In this document: positions 16,378 through 25,907 of the stretch, in pieces
Numbering within the stretch: position 1 is the first letter of the stretch
How the letters are laid out: each line of letters begins with the position of its first letter
Assembly (NCBI RefSeq): GCF_003318165.1
Contig: NZ_QOCB01000151.1
Span: 851 to 34,435, forward strand
From: Psychromonas sp. B3M02
GTDB taxonomy: Bacteria; Pseudomonadota; Gammaproteobacteria; Enterobacterales; Psychromonadaceae
DNA: 33,585 nucleotides
Direction: 5' to 3'
Program-made: the position numbers and the translations under genes
Notes under the pieces: model-generated
What the model was told of the DNA's origin: nothing
Databases searched by the model: none
The model's input: only the letters and a program-made list of their open reading frames with translations

Positions 16378-18102
16378 ATGGAAATGCTCTCAGGCGCAGA
16401 AATGGTAGTGCGCTCTCTACAGGACGAAGGTATAGAACATATCTTTGGTTACCCTGGCGGTTCAGTATTAGATATATACGACGCAATCTTTCAATCTGAT
16501 GAAATTGAACACTTTTTAGTACGTCATGAACAAGCTGCTGTACACATGGCAGATGCTTATTCGCGTTCAACAGGTAAAGTGGGCTGTGTATTAGTAACAG
16601 CAGGACCTGGCGCTACAAACTGTATTACTGGTATCGCAACAGCTTACATGGATTCAATTCCATTAGTTGTTTTATCTGGTCAAGTACCTACTTTTTGGAT
16701 TGGTGACGATGCCTTCCAAGAAACGGATATGATTGGTGTTTCACGCCCAGTTGTAAAACACAGTTTCTCTTGTCGTACTGCGGAAGATATTCCAAAGGCG
16801 ATCAAAAAAGCGTTTTACATTGCATCAACAGGTCGACCTGGCCCGGTAGTTATTGATCTACCAAAAGATGTACAAAACCCACTTAACAAATTCCCTTATG
16901 AATACCCTGAAAGTGTTAGCTTGCGTTCATATAACCCAACACTTAGTGGTCATAAAGGACAAATCAAACGTGCAGTTTCCGCCTTAGTCGGCGCTAAAAA
17001 ACCTGTTTTATACGTAGGTGGCGGTGCAATCATTGCCAATGCGTCAAAACAAGTATTACAACTGGCTGAAAAACTCAACTTACCAGTAACCAATACGCTT
17101 ATGGGTCTAGGTGCATTCCCTGGTGAACACGAGCAATTCATCGGTATGTTAGGTATGCACGGTACCTACGAAGCGAATAAATCAATGCACAATGCAGATT
17201 TAATCTTTGCATGTGGTGCGCGCTTTGATGACCGAGTAACCAATAACGTAGATAAATTCTGTCCAAACGCAAAAATTATGCACATTGACATTGACCCTAC
17301 ATCAATTTCAAAAAATATTCATGCCGACCTACCGATTGTAGGTAGCGTTGAAGTGGTATTACAACAGATGTTAGATCTGATTGATGAAACTAACGCAATG
17401 AATGACAGCAATGATATTAACGCTTGGTGGGATCAAATTAATGAATGGCGCGCGAAAGATTGCCTAGCTTATAAAACATGCGATACGCATATCAAACCAC
17501 AACAAGTTATTGAGTGTTTATACAAGGTAACCAAGGGTGATGCGATTGTGACATCTGATGTTGGCCAGCACCAAATGGTTGCGGCACAATACTACCCATT
17601 CAAAGAACCTCGCCAATGGATCAACTCTGGTGGTGCAGGTACCATGGGCTTTGGCTTACCGGCAGCAATGGGCTGTAAAATTGCACACCCAGACCGCCCT
17701 GTGGTTTGTGTGACTGGCGATGGCTCTATTCAAATGAATATTCAAGAGTTATCAACGTGTATGCAATACAACATTCCTGTTGTTATCTTACTATTAAATA
17801 ACCGTTCATTAGGTATGGTAAAACAGTGGCAAAAAATGTTCTACGGTGGTCGTCAATCTCACTCTTATATGGATAGTGTACCTGATTTTGTTAAGTTATC
17901 AGAAGCTTACAACCATATTGGTATTAAAGTAGATACTATTGATGAGCTTGAGCCTGCACTAACACGCGCCTTTGAATTAAAAGAACGTGTTGTGTTTGTA
18001 GATGTTGCCATTGACCCAGAAGAGCACGTTTACCCAATGCAAGTTAAATTCGGCAGTATGGAAGACATGTACCTAAGCAAAACGGAGCAAACTGATGCGT
18101 AG
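16378..18102 (+). CDS. ilvI: Acetolactate synthase III large subunit
   Basis: A thiamine-diphosphate and FAD enzyme for the first common step of Val, Leu and Ile synthesis: two pyruvate to acetolactate, or pyruvate plus 2-oxobutyrate to acetohydroxybutyrate. 574 aa, as in E. coli IlvI. Residues 1-170 are the N-terminal ThDP domain with [13 protein letters not shown] and catalytic E51 ([12 protein letters not shown]). The FAD-binding middle domain is about 190-330. The C-terminal ThDP domain has the GDG...NN cofactor motif at 447-475 (TGDGSIQMN...LLNN). Start and ending (EHVYPMQ...YLSKTEQT) align with IlvI rather than IlvB or IlvG. TAAGGAT precedes the ATG. ilvH overlaps by 8 nt. Confidence 0.96.
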   Translation: MEMLSGAEMVVRSLQDEGIEHIFGYPGGSVLDIYDAIFQSDEIEHFLVRHEQAAVHMADAYSRSTGKVGCVLVTAGPGATNCITGIATAYMDSIPLVVLSGQVPTFWIGDDAFQETDMIGVSRPVVKHSFSCRTAEDIPKAIKKAFYIASTGRPGPVVIDLPKDVQNPLNKFPYEYPESVSLRSYNPTLSGHKGQIKRAVSALVGAKKPVLYVGGGAIIANASKQVLQLAEKLNLPVTNTLMGLGAFPGEHEQFIGMLGMHGTYEANKSMHNADLIFACGARFDDRVTNNVDKFCPNAKIMHIDIDPTSISKNIHADLPIVGSVEVVLQQMLDLIDETNAMNDSNDINAWWDQINEWRAKDCLAYKTCDTHIKPQQVIECLYKVTKGDAIVTSDVGQHQMVAAQYYPFKEPRQWINSGGAGTMGFGLPAAMGCKIAHPDRPVVCVTGDGSIQMNIQELSTCMQYNIPVVILLLNNRSLGMVKQWQKMFYGGRQSHSYMDSVPDFVKLSEAYNHIGIKVDTIDELEPALTRAFELKERVVFVDVAIDPEEHVYPMQVKFGSMEDMYLSKTEQTDA

Positions 18103-18595
18103 AATTATTTCTGTATTAATTGAGAATGAATCAGGCTCACTGGCACGTGTTGTAGGTTTATTCGCACAACGTGGTTATAACATTGAATCATTAACGGTAT
18201 CACCAACCAACGACAACACTTTGTCGCGTATGACCATCACGACTGACGTAGTTGATAATGCAACACTTGAACAAATGATGAAGCAATTACACAAGCTAGT
18301 CGATGTGCTACGTGTTTCTGAATTAACACAAACACCGCATGTTGAACGTGAATTGTTGCTATTAAAAGTGCGTACAGTAGGCCCTGAAGCACGTGAAGAA
18401 GTGAAACGCACCAGTGATATTTACCGTGGTCAAATCGTTGATATCACACAAAACTTATACACTATCCAATTAACGGGTGCAGGCTCCAAGCTAGATGCAT
18501 TCGTAGCAACAATGGATGAATGTAGCGAAATAGTAGAAATCGTTCGCTCTGGTGTATGTGGTATTGCTCGCGGTGATAAGTCTTTACGCGCTTAA
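18095..18595 (+). CDS. ilvH: Acetolactate synthase III small (regulatory) subunit
   Basis: Activates IlvI and gives feedback inhibition by valine. 166 aa. The N-terminal ACT domain (about 2-78) starts [19 protein letters not shown] and has [12 protein letters not shown], where the valine-contact loop lies. The C-terminal domain (about 84-160) includes [15 protein letters not shown] and [10 protein letters not shown]. The start overlaps the ilvI end by 8 nt, so the two are translationally coupled. A terminator follows. Confidence 0.96.
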   Translation: MRRIISVLIENESGSLARVVGLFAQRGYNIESLTVSPTNDNTLSRMTITTDVVDNATLEQMMKQLHKLVDVLRVSELTQTPHVERELLLLKVRTVGPEAREEVKRTSDIYRGQIVDITQNLYTIQLTGAGSKLDAFVATMDECSEIVEIVRSGVCGIARGDKSLRA

Positions 18596-18639
18596 TAGGC
18601 AAAGTCCCGAAGTAATTCACATTAAAATCAGTATAATTA

Positions 18640-18673
18640 ATGCAAAGTATAGTTTCTGTACTTTGCATTTTTT
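18640..18673 (+). terminator. Terminator of ilvIH
   Basis: ATGCAAAGTA and TACTTTGCAT form a 10-bp stem with a 9-base loop, followed by six T. Confidence 0.85.
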
Positions 18674-18743
18674 GTATATGCCGGCCTAATATCAATCAGC
18701 AGCAATATATGAAATAGTCTATTTGCTATTATAGGAGATTCAA

Positions 18744-18953
18744 ATGTTTGAGCTTTTTGCATTACTAATGTCCGCATTTGTACTTTTTATGTTTGGTATA
18801 TCCGTACTAAGCCTAGCGGTCATTGCCATTATTATGGTTGCCTGTTTTATCTTAGTTGGGGCACTTTCTTTTTTATTTAAATTTGGTATTTGGATACTAC
18901 TCGGCTATCTTATTTATTATTACTTCTTTAAGCATGATAAGGAAAAATCATGA
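18744..18953 (+). CDS. pspG: PspG-like small membrane protein
   Basis: 69 aa and almost wholly hydrophobic, with two or three membrane helices (about 5-25, 25-47 and 47-63) and a short charged C-terminus (KHDKEKS). The MFELFALL start, the Gly after the first hydrophobic stretch and the LSFLFKFGIWILLGYLI ending resemble the envelope-stress protein PspG. In E. coli pspG is a separate PspF/sigma-54 target; I see no clear GG-N10-GC promoter here. AGGAGATTCAA precedes the ATG. It overlaps the PCu(A)C gene by 4 nt. The fold is generic enough that this could be another small inner-membrane protein. Confidence 0.6.
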   Translation: MFELFALLMSAFVLFMFGISVLSLAVIAIIMVACFILVGALSFLFKFGIWILLGYLIYYYFFKHDKEKS

Positions 18954-19405
18954 GTCGTTTAGGTTTAGTTATTTGTTCTCTCTTATTTTCACTAAATAGT
19001 TTAGCTGCAGAATTAACTGTAACTGATCAATATGTTAGAGCAACCCCACCACATGTTAAAAACAGTGCAGCTTTTTTAACGATAGAAAACCAGAGTGAAG
19101 AGAGTGTTAAACTAGTCTCTGTCAGCAGTGACATAGCAGATCGCGTAGAACTACATACACACATTAGTGAAGCAGGATTAATGAAAATGCGCCAAGTTGA
19201 GTCTATACTCATAAAGGGGCATAATAGTGTACAATTACAACCTGGTGGTTATCATGTCATGTTTTTAGGTTTAAAGAATGACTTAATCGCCGGCGACAGT
19301 GTTGATATTACACTCTATTTTGATACTGGAGATGCAATCAACATCACTGCGCCAATACAAAAAATTACAATGTCTCACACAACAATGACTAAACACCAAC
19401 AATAA
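18950..19405 (+). CDS. Periplasmic copper chaperone, PCu(A)C family
   Basis: 151 aa with a signal peptide (about 1-20, ending NSLAA). The mature cupredoxin-like domain has the family copper-site pattern: H69/H71 in ELHTHIS, M78/M80 in LMKMR, and H102/M104 in GGYHVMFLGL. PCu(A)C proteins carry Cu(I) to the Cu(A) or Cu(B) site of cytochrome oxidase. The C-terminus (MSHTTMTKHQQ) adds Met/His residues that may bind copper. Its start overlaps the preceding small membrane-protein gene (ATGA), so the two are co-translated. Confidence 0.88.
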   Translation: MSRLGLVICSLLFSLNSLAAELTVTDQYVRATPPHVKNSAAFLTIENQSEESVKLVSVSSDIADRVELHTHISEAGLMKMRQVESILIKGHNSVQLQPGGYHVMFLGLKNDLIAGDSVDITLYFDTGDAINITAPIQKITMSHTTMTKHQQ

Positions 19406-19431
19406 TTGAGATCACAAAGGAATTTCCTATT

Positions 19432-20043
19432 ATGAAAAAACAAATTTTAGCCGCTGCGGTAGCAGCTACAATGAGCATGCCAGCAATGGCTGATTTCTTA
19501 GGTGTTTATGCAGGTATTGATTACAATACAAACGAAACAACATACCAAGGCCAATCAGATCGTTCAAACAACATCTCAGGTTACATTGCATTTGAACATT
19601 TCATTCCACTTATCCCAAATGGTAAAATCAAGTTTTCTGATTTACAAAATGATGACTTTACAACTGAAGATAGCCAAGCAAAAAACGCTATTTTATACTA
19701 CGAAATTTTAGATAATGACCTAGTAGAAGTTGATTTAGGTGTGGCTTACACAGATGCTGATGGCTTTAACGAAAGCGCTTCAATTGCACAGGCTTACGGT
19801 GCTGCTAAAGTACATGTACCAGGTGTAAGCATGCATGCCTTTGGTGAAATCATTGCAGGATCTGTAACCAGTGATGATTACCTAGATACTGAAATTGGTT
19901 TGGCTTACACATTTAACCCAGACTCACCTTTTGTTAATGTATCTGCACGTGTTGGTTATAAACTACAAGAGTTAGACCTTAACCACACCAACAGTACACA
20001 AGAAGTAAAAGGTTTATTTGCAGGCGTAGAAGTACACTTCTAA
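19432..20043 (+). CDS. Small outer-membrane beta-barrel protein (TIGR04219-like)
   Basis: 203 aa. The signal peptide is 1-20 (ending MPAMA), followed by DFLGVYAGIDYN, alternating amphipathic strands, and a terminal VEVHF with the C-terminal Phe typical of outer-membrane barrels. It recalls the TIGR04219 family of marine gammaproteobacteria, function unknown. AAGGAATTTCCT precedes the ATG, and it lies 26 nt after the copper chaperone gene, so probably the same transcript. A terminator follows. Confidence 0.8.
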   Translation: MKKQILAAAVAATMSMPAMADFLGVYAGIDYNTNETTYQGQSDRSNNISGYIAFEHFIPLIPNGKIKFSDLQNDDFTTEDSQAKNAILYYEILDNDLVEVDLGVAYTDADGFNESASIAQAYGAAKVHVPGVSMHAFGEIIAGSVTSDDYLDTEIGLAYTFNPDSPFVNVSARVGYKLQELDLNHTNSTQEVKGLFAGVEVHF

Positions 20044-20077
20044 ACAGTGCTCGATAATAAATAAAACCACTTTTATA

Positions 20078-20112
20078 AAGCCACTAAGAACGTATTCTTA
20101 GTGGCTTTTTTC
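20078..20112 (+). terminator. Terminator of the pspG-like/PCu(A)C/OMP unit
   Basis: AAGCCACTAAGAA and TTCTTAGTGGCTT form a 13-bp stem with a short loop, followed by a T run. Confidence 0.93.
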
Positions 20113-20162
20113 TTTTAAAAGGATGAAAAAAGCCATATTTAGCACCTTAAAACCTACCTAAA

Positions 20163-20177
20163 TGATAATGATTATTA
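20163..20177. promoter_or_regulatory. Near-consensus Fur box upstream of cysJ
   Basis: TGATAATGATTATTA matches the 15-bp 7-1-7 Fur consensus (TGATAATnATTATCA) at all but one defined position. It is 113 nt before the cysJ start and past the terminator of the preceding unit, so cysJIH is the only downstream target. Iron control would fit sulfite reductase, which needs siroheme and a 4Fe-4S cluster. In AT-rich DNA a chance match is possible. Confidence 0.5.
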
Positions 20178-20204
20178 ACCCCACACTTTAAATGCCATTT
20201 AGTT

Positions 20205-20223
20205 ATAAAAGAGTAACTTTTAT
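20205..20223. promoter_or_regulatory. Inverted repeat in the cysJ promoter region
   Basis: ATAAAAG-agtaa-CTTTTAT is a perfect 7-bp inverted repeat, 67 nt before cysJ. Position suggests an operator, perhaps for a LysR-type regulator such as CysB, but the sequence itself does not identify the protein. Confidence 0.3.
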
Positions 20224-20289
20224 TCTTTCGTAGACTAGATAACCTCGCGTAAACTCCGCATATCTTAATGTAATAGCGGAAATTACTTC

Positions 20290-22083
20290 ATGGCACTTAA
20301 CAATTTATCGGCTTTAACTTCGCCTTTATCTGAGTCACAACTGGCTCAATTGCAACAAGCAACAGCTGGCTTAGATGCAGTACAAACTGCATGGGTTAGT
20401 GGTTACCTAGCAGGCGTAAGCCAAGGCCCAGTAGCTGCAGCAGCTCCTACACAAAGTGCAGGACAAAGCTTAACTATTTTAGTCGGCTCACAAACTGGTA
20501 ACGCCAAAGGCGTTGCACAAGAGTTAGCAGAACAAGCAGCTGCACGTGGCATCCCAAATCAACTTATCTCAATGGCTGATTACAAAGTTAAAGCGATTAA
20601 AGATGAGAGTCATGTGATTGTAGTGGCAAGCACAAACGGTGAAGGTGAAGCACCGGATGATGCTATCGACCTACATGCATTCTTAGCGTCTAAAAAAGCA
20701 CCAAAACTGGCAGATTTAAAATTTGCAGTATTAGGTTTAGGTGACTCAAGCTACGAATTCTTCTGTCAAACAGGTAAAGACTTCGAAGAGCGTTTAGCTG
20801 CATTAGGTGGTGAAATCATCACTCAACGTTTAGATGCCGATGTAGATTATCAAGAAGTAACACAAGCTTGGTTTGATAAAGCATTAGACGCAGTTGAATC
20901 AACACTGCAAAAAGAAGGTGTAACAACTGCAGCAGTAGCATCAAGCTCACCAGCGGCTGCAAACAAATACAACAAGCAAAACCCATTTTCTGCAAGCCTG
21001 TTAACTAGCCAGAAAATCACTGGTAATGAATCAGCTAAAGATGTGCGTCATATCGAAATCGATTTAGAAGGCTCAGATTTACACTACACAGCCGGTGATG
21101 CACTGGGTGTTTGGTTTAAGAACGACCAAGCAATGGTTGATGAACTGATTGCTAAACTAGGCTTAGATGCGGATAAAGAGATCACACTAGGTGAGCAAAC
21201 TATTACCTTAAAAAATGCATTAATTGAAGAGTTCGAGCTAACGGGTACACACCCAGGCTTTATCGAAGGTTACGCAGCATTAACTGAAAATAAAGAACTA
21301 CTGGCATTAGCAGAAGACAAAAACGCATGCCGTGACTTTGCTAATACACATCAAATTGTTGATGTAGTAACAGTAGAAGGTAATGACCCAGTAACAGAAG
21401 AAAACTTCGTTGCATTATTGCGCCGAAACAGCCCACGTTTATATTCAATTGCATCAAGCCAAACAGAAGTGGAAGAAGAAGTTCACTTAACTGTTGGTGC
21501 AGTAGTATTTGATAACGAACTCGGCCAACAACGTGGTGGCAGTGCTTCTACTTTCTTATCTCACCGTTTAGAAGAAGGTGAAGAAGTCAAAGTATTTATC
21601 GAAGATAACCACAACTTCCGTCTTCCAGCTAACCCAGACACTCCAGTGATCATGGTTGGCCCAGGTACAGGTATCGCACCATTCCGCGCTTTCATGCAAG
21701 AGCGTGAAGCAACGGATGCAACGGGTAAAAACTGGTTATTATTTGGTGACCAAACATTTAACGAAGATTTCCTATACCAAGTTGAATGGCAGAATTACCT
21801 GAAATCAGGTCTATTAACTAAATTAGATTTAGCTTTCTCTCGCGACCAAGCAGAAAAAATCTACGTACAAGACCGTTTAAAAGAGAACGCAGCTGAAGTG
21901 TTCAAATGGTTACAAGATGGTGCTCATTTTTACGTTTGTGGTGATGCAAATCGCATGGCTAAAGACGTACAAACAACACTTATCGAAATTATCAGCAAGC
22001 AAGGCAAATTAAGCCTTGAAGATGCAGAAGAATACTTAACAGAATTACGCCAAGCAAAACGCTACCAAAGGGATGTTTACTAA
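20290..22083 (+). CDS. cysJ: Sulfite reductase (NADPH) flavoprotein, alpha subunit
   Basis: Passes electrons from NADPH through FAD and FMN to CysI. 597 aa, close to E. coli CysJ (599). The flavodoxin domain (about 60-200) has [25 protein letters not shown] and [12 protein letters not shown]. The FAD domain (about 225-440) has RLYSIASSQ and [12 protein letters not shown]. The NADPH domain (about 445-597) has [26 protein letters not shown] and [14 protein letters not shown], ending RYQRDVY. The stop and the cysI start overlap by one base (TAATG). First gene of cysJIH. Confidence 0.98.
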   Translation: MALNNLSALTSPLSESQLAQLQQATAGLDAVQTAWVSGYLAGVSQGPVAAAAPTQSAGQSLTILVGSQTGNAKGVAQELAEQAAARGIPNQLISMADYKVKAIKDESHVIVVASTNGEGEAPDDAIDLHAFLASKKAPKLADLKFAVLGLGDSSYEFFCQTGKDFEERLAALGGEIITQRLDADVDYQEVTQAWFDKALDAVESTLQKEGVTTAAVASSSPAAANKYNKQNPFSASLLTSQKITGNESAKDVRHIEIDLEGSDLHYTAGDALGVWFKNDQAMVDELIAKLGLDADKEITLGEQTITLKNALIEEFELTGTHPGFIEGYAALTENKELLALAEDKNACRDFANTHQIVDVVTVEGNDPVTEENFVALLRRNSPRLYSIASSQTEVEEEVHLTVGAVVFDNELGQQRGGSASTFLSHRLEEGEEVKVFIEDNHNFRLPANPDTPVIMVGPGTGIAPFRAFMQEREATDATGKNWLLFGDQTFNEDFLYQVEWQNYLKSGLLTKLDLAFSRDQAEKIYVQDRLKENAAEVFKWLQDGAHFYVCGDANRMAKDVQTTLIEIISKQGKLSLEDAEEYLTELRQAKRYQRDVY

Positions 22084-23771
22084 TGAGCCAGAAATTACAC
22101 GACAACGAACGCATTAAAATTGAAAGTAATTATCTTCGCGGTAACTTAGTAGAAGGTATTAACGATACAACAACAGGTTCATTCCATCCTGATGAAGTGC
22201 AACTTGTTAAGTTCCATGGTTTATACCAACAAGATAACCGTGATCGCCGTGCTGAGCGTAAGCAACAAAAACTAGAGCCGCTTTACTCATTTCTATTACG
22301 TGCGCGTCTACCTGGTGGTGTTGTAACACCTGAGCAATGGTTAGAGATTGACCGTATTGCTGAAGAGTTAACTGATGCAGGTAGTATCCGTATTACCACG
22401 CGTCAAACTTTCCAATACCACGGTATTTTTAAACGTAACTTAAAATCAGTATTCCAAGAATTGAAATTCAAAGCGAACATCGATTCTATCTTTACTGCGG
22501 GTGACGTTAACCGTAATACGATTTGTACCTCTAACCCAGAGCAATCTGAGTTACACACAGAAGTATACGAACTGTCTAAAAAGATCAGTGAACACTTCCT
22601 ACCAAAATCAAACGCTTATGCTGAGATTTGGTTAGATGGTGAAAAAGTATTAGATACAGAAGAAGAGCCGATTTATCACAATATCTTCTTACCACGTAAA
22701 TTTAAAATTGCAGTGGCATTACCACCTTACAACGATGTGGATATCCATGCCAATGACCTTAACTTCATTGCCATCATTGAAGATAACAAGATCACTGGTT
22801 ACAACGTAGTAGTAGGTGCTGGTCTAGGTATGACACACGGTGATAAAACGACCTTCCCACGTCTAGGTGATGACTTTGGTTTCATCCCAGTAGACAAGGT
22901 GATGGAAGTGGCTGAAGCAGTGGTAACAACTCAGCGTGACCTAGGTGGTCGTGTTAGTCGTTCACATGCTCGCACTAAATACACACTAGAAACACACGGT
23001 ATTGAAACCTTCAAAAAAGAAGTTGAAAAACGTGCAGGTATTACCTTCGCAGCACCAGGTGCTTACGAATTCACAGAGCGTGGAGATCGTATCGGTTGGG
23101 TAAAAGGTATCGATAACAAATGGCACCTAACAGTGTTCATTGAAAACGGCCGTATCCTAGACTTTGATGGTAAGCCATTAAAATCAGGTTTAGTGAAAAT
23201 TGCTAAAGTACACCAAGGCACTTTCCGCATGACAGCGAACCAAAACCTAGTGATCGCAAGCGTACCGGAAGCAGAAAAAGACAACATTGAAAAATTAGCT
23301 CGCGAATGTGGCTTAATCGATGATAACACCAGTGACCAACGTATGGACTCAATGGCATGTGTATCTTTACCAACATGTCCATTAGCGATGGCAGAAGCTG
23401 AGCGTTACCTACCAGGCTTAACAGACGATGTTGAAGGTTTATTAGCAAAACATAATATCCCTAAAGATCACATCATTCTACGTATCACAGGCTGTCCAAA
23501 TGGCTGTGGTCGTGCAATGTTGGCGGAAGTAGGTTTAGTGGGTAAAGCACCAGGTCGTTACAACCTGCATTTAGGCGGTAACAAAATTGGTACTCGTATT
23601 CCTAAGATGTACGCAGAAAATATCGACGAAGCAACAATCGTAAGTACATTAGATGAATTAATCGGCCGTTGGGCAAAAGAACGTAATCAAGATGAAGATT
23701 TCGGAGACTTTGTCATCCGTGCCGGCATTATTGCTGAAGTAGTTGTAGCAGCTAGGGACTTTTATGCCTAA
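22083..23771 (+). CDS. cysI: Sulfite reductase hemoprotein, beta subunit
   Basis: Reduces sulfite to sulfide by six electrons on a siroheme coupled to a 4Fe-4S cluster. 562 aa, near E. coli CysI (570). The duplicated ferredoxin-like/NiR modules are visible: [14 protein letters not shown] and [11 protein letters not shown] in the first half. The cluster and siroheme ligands are C426, C432 ([21 protein letters not shown] region), C471 and C475 ([10 protein letters not shown]). cysH overlaps its last 8 nt. Confidence 0.98.
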   Translation: MSQKLHDNERIKIESNYLRGNLVEGINDTTTGSFHPDEVQLVKFHGLYQQDNRDRRAERKQQKLEPLYSFLLRARLPGGVVTPEQWLEIDRIAEELTDAGSIRITTRQTFQYHGIFKRNLKSVFQELKFKANIDSIFTAGDVNRNTICTSNPEQSELHTEVYELSKKISEHFLPKSNAYAEIWLDGEKVLDTEEEPIYHNIFLPRKFKIAVALPPYNDVDIHANDLNFIAIIEDNKITGYNVVVGAGLGMTHGDKTTFPRLGDDFGFIPVDKVMEVAEAVVTTQRDLGGRVSRSHARTKYTLETHGIETFKKEVEKRAGITFAAPGAYEFTERGDRIGWVKGIDNKWHLTVFIENGRILDFDGKPLKSGLVKIAKVHQGTFRMTANQNLVIASVPEAEKDNIEKLARECGLIDDNTSDQRMDSMACVSLPTCPLAMAEAERYLPGLTDDVEGLLAKHNIPKDHIILRITGCPNGCGRAMLAEVGLVGKAPGRYNLHLGGNKIGTRIPKMYAENIDEATIVSTLDELIGRWAKERNQDEDFGDFVIRAGIIAEVVVAARDFYA

Positions 23772-24528
23772 CACGTTAGATCTTGCCCATCTATTAACAT
23801 TATCTAAAGCCGAGCAGACTGCTGCTCTGGCTGAAGTTAATCAGTTATTAGAAAAACAGACCGCGCAACAACGCGTTCAATGGGCGATCGACAATTTAGA
23901 AAGTGAATTTGTTTTATCATCAAGCTTTGGTATTCAAGCGGCCGTCTGTTTACACATGATCACCAGTGTAAAAGTCGACACACCAATCATCTTGACTGAT
24001 ACAGGCTACTTATTTCCTGAAACATATCGATTCATTGATGATTTAACAGAACAGTTAAATTTAAACTTAAAGATTTATAAAGCAGAGCATGGCCCAGCGT
24101 GGCAAGAAGCTCGCTTTGGTAAACTTTGGGAACAAGGTGTAGATGGGTTAACCAAATACAACCAGATCAACAAAGTAGAGCCAATGAAACGTGCTTTAAA
24201 AGAGCTAAACGCTAAAACCTGGTTCTCAGGCTTACGTCGCTCACAATCTTCAAGCCGTGAAGATTTAGCCGTACTAAGCATTCAAAATAATTGCTTTAAG
24301 TTTTTACCGATTATCGATTGGACAAATAAAGAGGTTCATTATTACTTACAAGAGAATAGCCTAAGTTACCACCCGCTATGGGAACAAGGTTACGTATCAG
24401 TAGGTGATGTACAAACTTCTCGTCCATTAGAACTAGGTATGACCGAAGAAGAGACTCGCTTTTTTGGTTTAAAACGAGAGTGTGGATTACACGAAGATCC
24501 TATCGAAGAACAAGGTAGTGGTATTTAA
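23764..24528 (+). CDS. cysH: Phosphoadenosine phosphosulfate reductase
   Basis: Reduces PAPS to sulfite with thioredoxin, the step before CysJI. 254 aa. The N-type ATP-pyrophosphatase fold has [10 protein letters not shown] (about 57-66), [11 protein letters not shown] and [14 protein letters not shown]. The catalytic cysteine is C240 in KRECGLH. The paired cysteines that bind the 4Fe-4S cluster in APS reductases are absent, so PAPS is the likely substrate. It is coupled to cysI by overlap. A terminator follows. Confidence 0.96.
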   Translation: MPNTLDLAHLLTLSKAEQTAALAEVNQLLEKQTAQQRVQWAIDNLESEFVLSSSFGIQAAVCLHMITSVKVDTPIILTDTGYLFPETYRFIDDLTEQLNLNLKIYKAEHGPAWQEARFGKLWEQGVDGLTKYNQINKVEPMKRALKELNAKTWFSGLRRSQSSSREDLAVLSIQNNCFKFLPIIDWTNKEVHYYLQENSLSYHPLWEQGYVSVGDVQTSRPLELGMTEEETRFFGLKRECGLHEDPIEEQGSGI

Positions 24529-24550
24529 TACTGCCCTGCTTTCTCGACCA

Positions 24551-24582
24551 TAAAAACCTCTACCTTGTTAGAGGTTTTTTTA
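24551..24582 (+). terminator. Terminator of cysJIH
   Basis: AAAAACCTCTA and TAGAGGTTTTTTTA form a stem of up to 11 bp with a 6-base loop and a T run. Confidence 0.9.
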
Positions 24583-24586
24583 TACT

Positions 24587-24612
24587 TAAGAAAAACTAAA
24601 AGCTGCCGATAA
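24587..24612 (+). promoter_or_regulatory. Sigma-28 (FliA)-type promoter of motX
   Basis: GCCGATAA at 24605-24612 is an exact match to the flagellar sigma-28 -10 element. A partial -35 (TAAG at 24587-24590) lies 14 bp upstream, one base short of the usual spacing. It is about 40 nt before the motX ATG and fits the late-flagellar control of motX in Vibrio. Confidence 0.65.
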
Positions 24613-24652
24613 ACTATTATTCACTTTAATAATTCACCTGGTATAAAGACTT

Positions 24653-25279
24653 ATGAAAAAAATAGTAGCCAGCTCGTTACTTCTAGTCAGCTTAATCACA
24701 TCTAACCTGTCGATCGCAGAAGACTATGAAGTGATTCAAGTTTATACACAAGACGAGTTAAATGCTTTAGTGAGAGACAATAAACACTTGCAACGTGTCA
24801 AAGCAGATGATTGTCAATTAGTGCAAGATATTGAAGCTCACGCTTTAAAAATTAAAGAACCATCATTTGTATACTTGTGGGGAGATATGCTCGCTTGGGG
24901 CATCTGTGTAGACCGTAATGCCAAATTAGGCATGCACTACATACATGAAGCCGCTAATAAGGGCTTATTAGCAGCAATAGAGCAATTAGGCCGTTACTAC
25001 AATAACGGTACACTAGTCATCCAAGACAAAGACAAAGCAATTCGTTACTTCAGAGAAGCCGCCTTATTAGGCCATCTAAAAGCAAAAATCAGCTATATCA
25101 AACTGCTAAACCAAGGTTACGGCAGCCCATACGATTATGAAGAAGCTTACCACGCCTTATACAACACTGTATTTGAAAGTAAAAAAACTAAAGCAGAAGC
25201 CAAACTACAACTAGTCAAACTAGAAACTAAAATGCCTGAGTACGCCATCAAAAACGCCAGACGCAGCAATCAGTTTTAA
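24653..25279 (+). CDS. motX: Sodium-driven flagellar motor protein MotX
   Basis: A periplasmic component of the T ring of Na+-driven polar flagella; with MotY it holds the PomAB stator. 208 aa with a signal peptide 1-22 (ending LSIA). ADDCQLVQDIEAHA and WGDMLAWGICVDRN carry the paired cysteines C54 and C85, which are conserved in MotX as I recall it. Two Sel1-like repeats follow (about 88-160) with HYIHEAANKGLLAAIEQLG, REAALLGHLKA and LLNQGYGSPYDYEEAYHAL. The sigma-28-type -10 upstream supports the call. Monocistronic; the terminator-like hairpin of the first mosaic repeat lies 105 nt downstream. Confidence 0.9.
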   Translation: MKKIVASSLLLVSLITSNLSIAEDYEVIQVYTQDELNALVRDNKHLQRVKADDCQLVQDIEAHALKIKEPSFVYLWGDMLAWGICVDRNAKLGMHYIHEAANKGLLAAIEQLGRYYNNGTLVIQDKDKAIRYFREAALLGHLKAKISYIKLLNQGYGSPYDYEEAYHALYNTVFESKKTKAEAKLQLVKLETKMPEYAIKNARRSNQF

Positions 25280-25310
25280 AAAAAACTATCAACGATCGCC
25301 TAATTTCATA

Positions 25311-25570
25311 AAGTGACAGCGATTAGACGAAGTCTAATACCCGGGGCGCTAGGCGAATCGACCGTCAGGTTGGTCTCATGAGCGGGTAAGCTCTGCGTAC
25401 CCTTTTTTTAGCCTGCCAGTATGCGAGCCATCGCATACGACTATCAACCTCAATGAGCAAAGCGAACTAATAAGCCATTCACAACATCAAAACACTAAAA
25501 CTCAACAGCAACACACAAAACCAAAACACTGCAGACTGAAGTCAGCGCCCCTTAAAGATTTTTCGTTACT
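25311..25570 (+). repeat. Mosaic structured repeat, unit 1
   Basis: Modules in order: hairpin 1 ATTAGAC-gaa-GTCTAAT (25322-25338); GGGGCGCT (25343-25350); ACCGTCAGGTTGGT; CTCATGAG; GGGTA-loop-TACCC plus seven T (25384-25409), a weak terminator shape; GCCTGC; hairpin 3 GTATGCGA-gcca-TCGCATAC (25419-25438); TGAGCAAAGCGAAC; an A/C-rich linker; then the tail GACT-ga-AGTC with AGCGCCCC (25544-25551) and TTAAAGATTTTTCG. AGCGCCCC is the exact complement of GGGGCGCT, so the unit can close on itself. Confidence 0.8.
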
Positions 25571-25639
25571 TATGATATTGCTCGTCAATTACCTTACATC
25601 AAAGTTCAAAGCCTTCGCTCATCGCATAACATTGCGATA

Positions 25640-25877
25640 GCTATCGAGCGAAGCTTGATACCCGGGGCGCTGGGCGAATCAACCGTCAGGTTGGTCTCAT
25701 GAGCGGGTAAGCTCTGCGCACCCTTTTTTCAACCTGCCAGTATGCGAGTTATCGCATACAACGATTAGCATCGCTGAGCAAAGCGAACCGTGAATAACTA
25801 AAAAAACACAGTCAAAACACAAAAAACAAATTCAAAAGAAGCAGGCTTAAGCCAGCGCCCCTAAAGATGTGTCGCAA
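25640..25877 (+). repeat. Mosaic structured repeat, unit 2
   Basis: The same module order as unit 1. Hairpin 1 is ATCGAGC-gaa-GCTTGAT (25643-25659, one G-T pair), then GGGGCGCTGG (25664-25673), GGGT...ACCC plus six T (25705-25729) and hairpin 3 GTATGCGA-gtta-TCGCATAC (25740-25759). The tail GGCT-TA-AGCC... with CCAGCGCCCC (25851-25860) pairs perfectly over 10 bp with GGGGCGCTGG. The following TAAAGATGTGTCGCAAC matches the other tails. Confidence 0.8.
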
Positions 25878-25907
25878 CTTTCATTACTTTCAACTCAAAA
25901 CAAGCAA

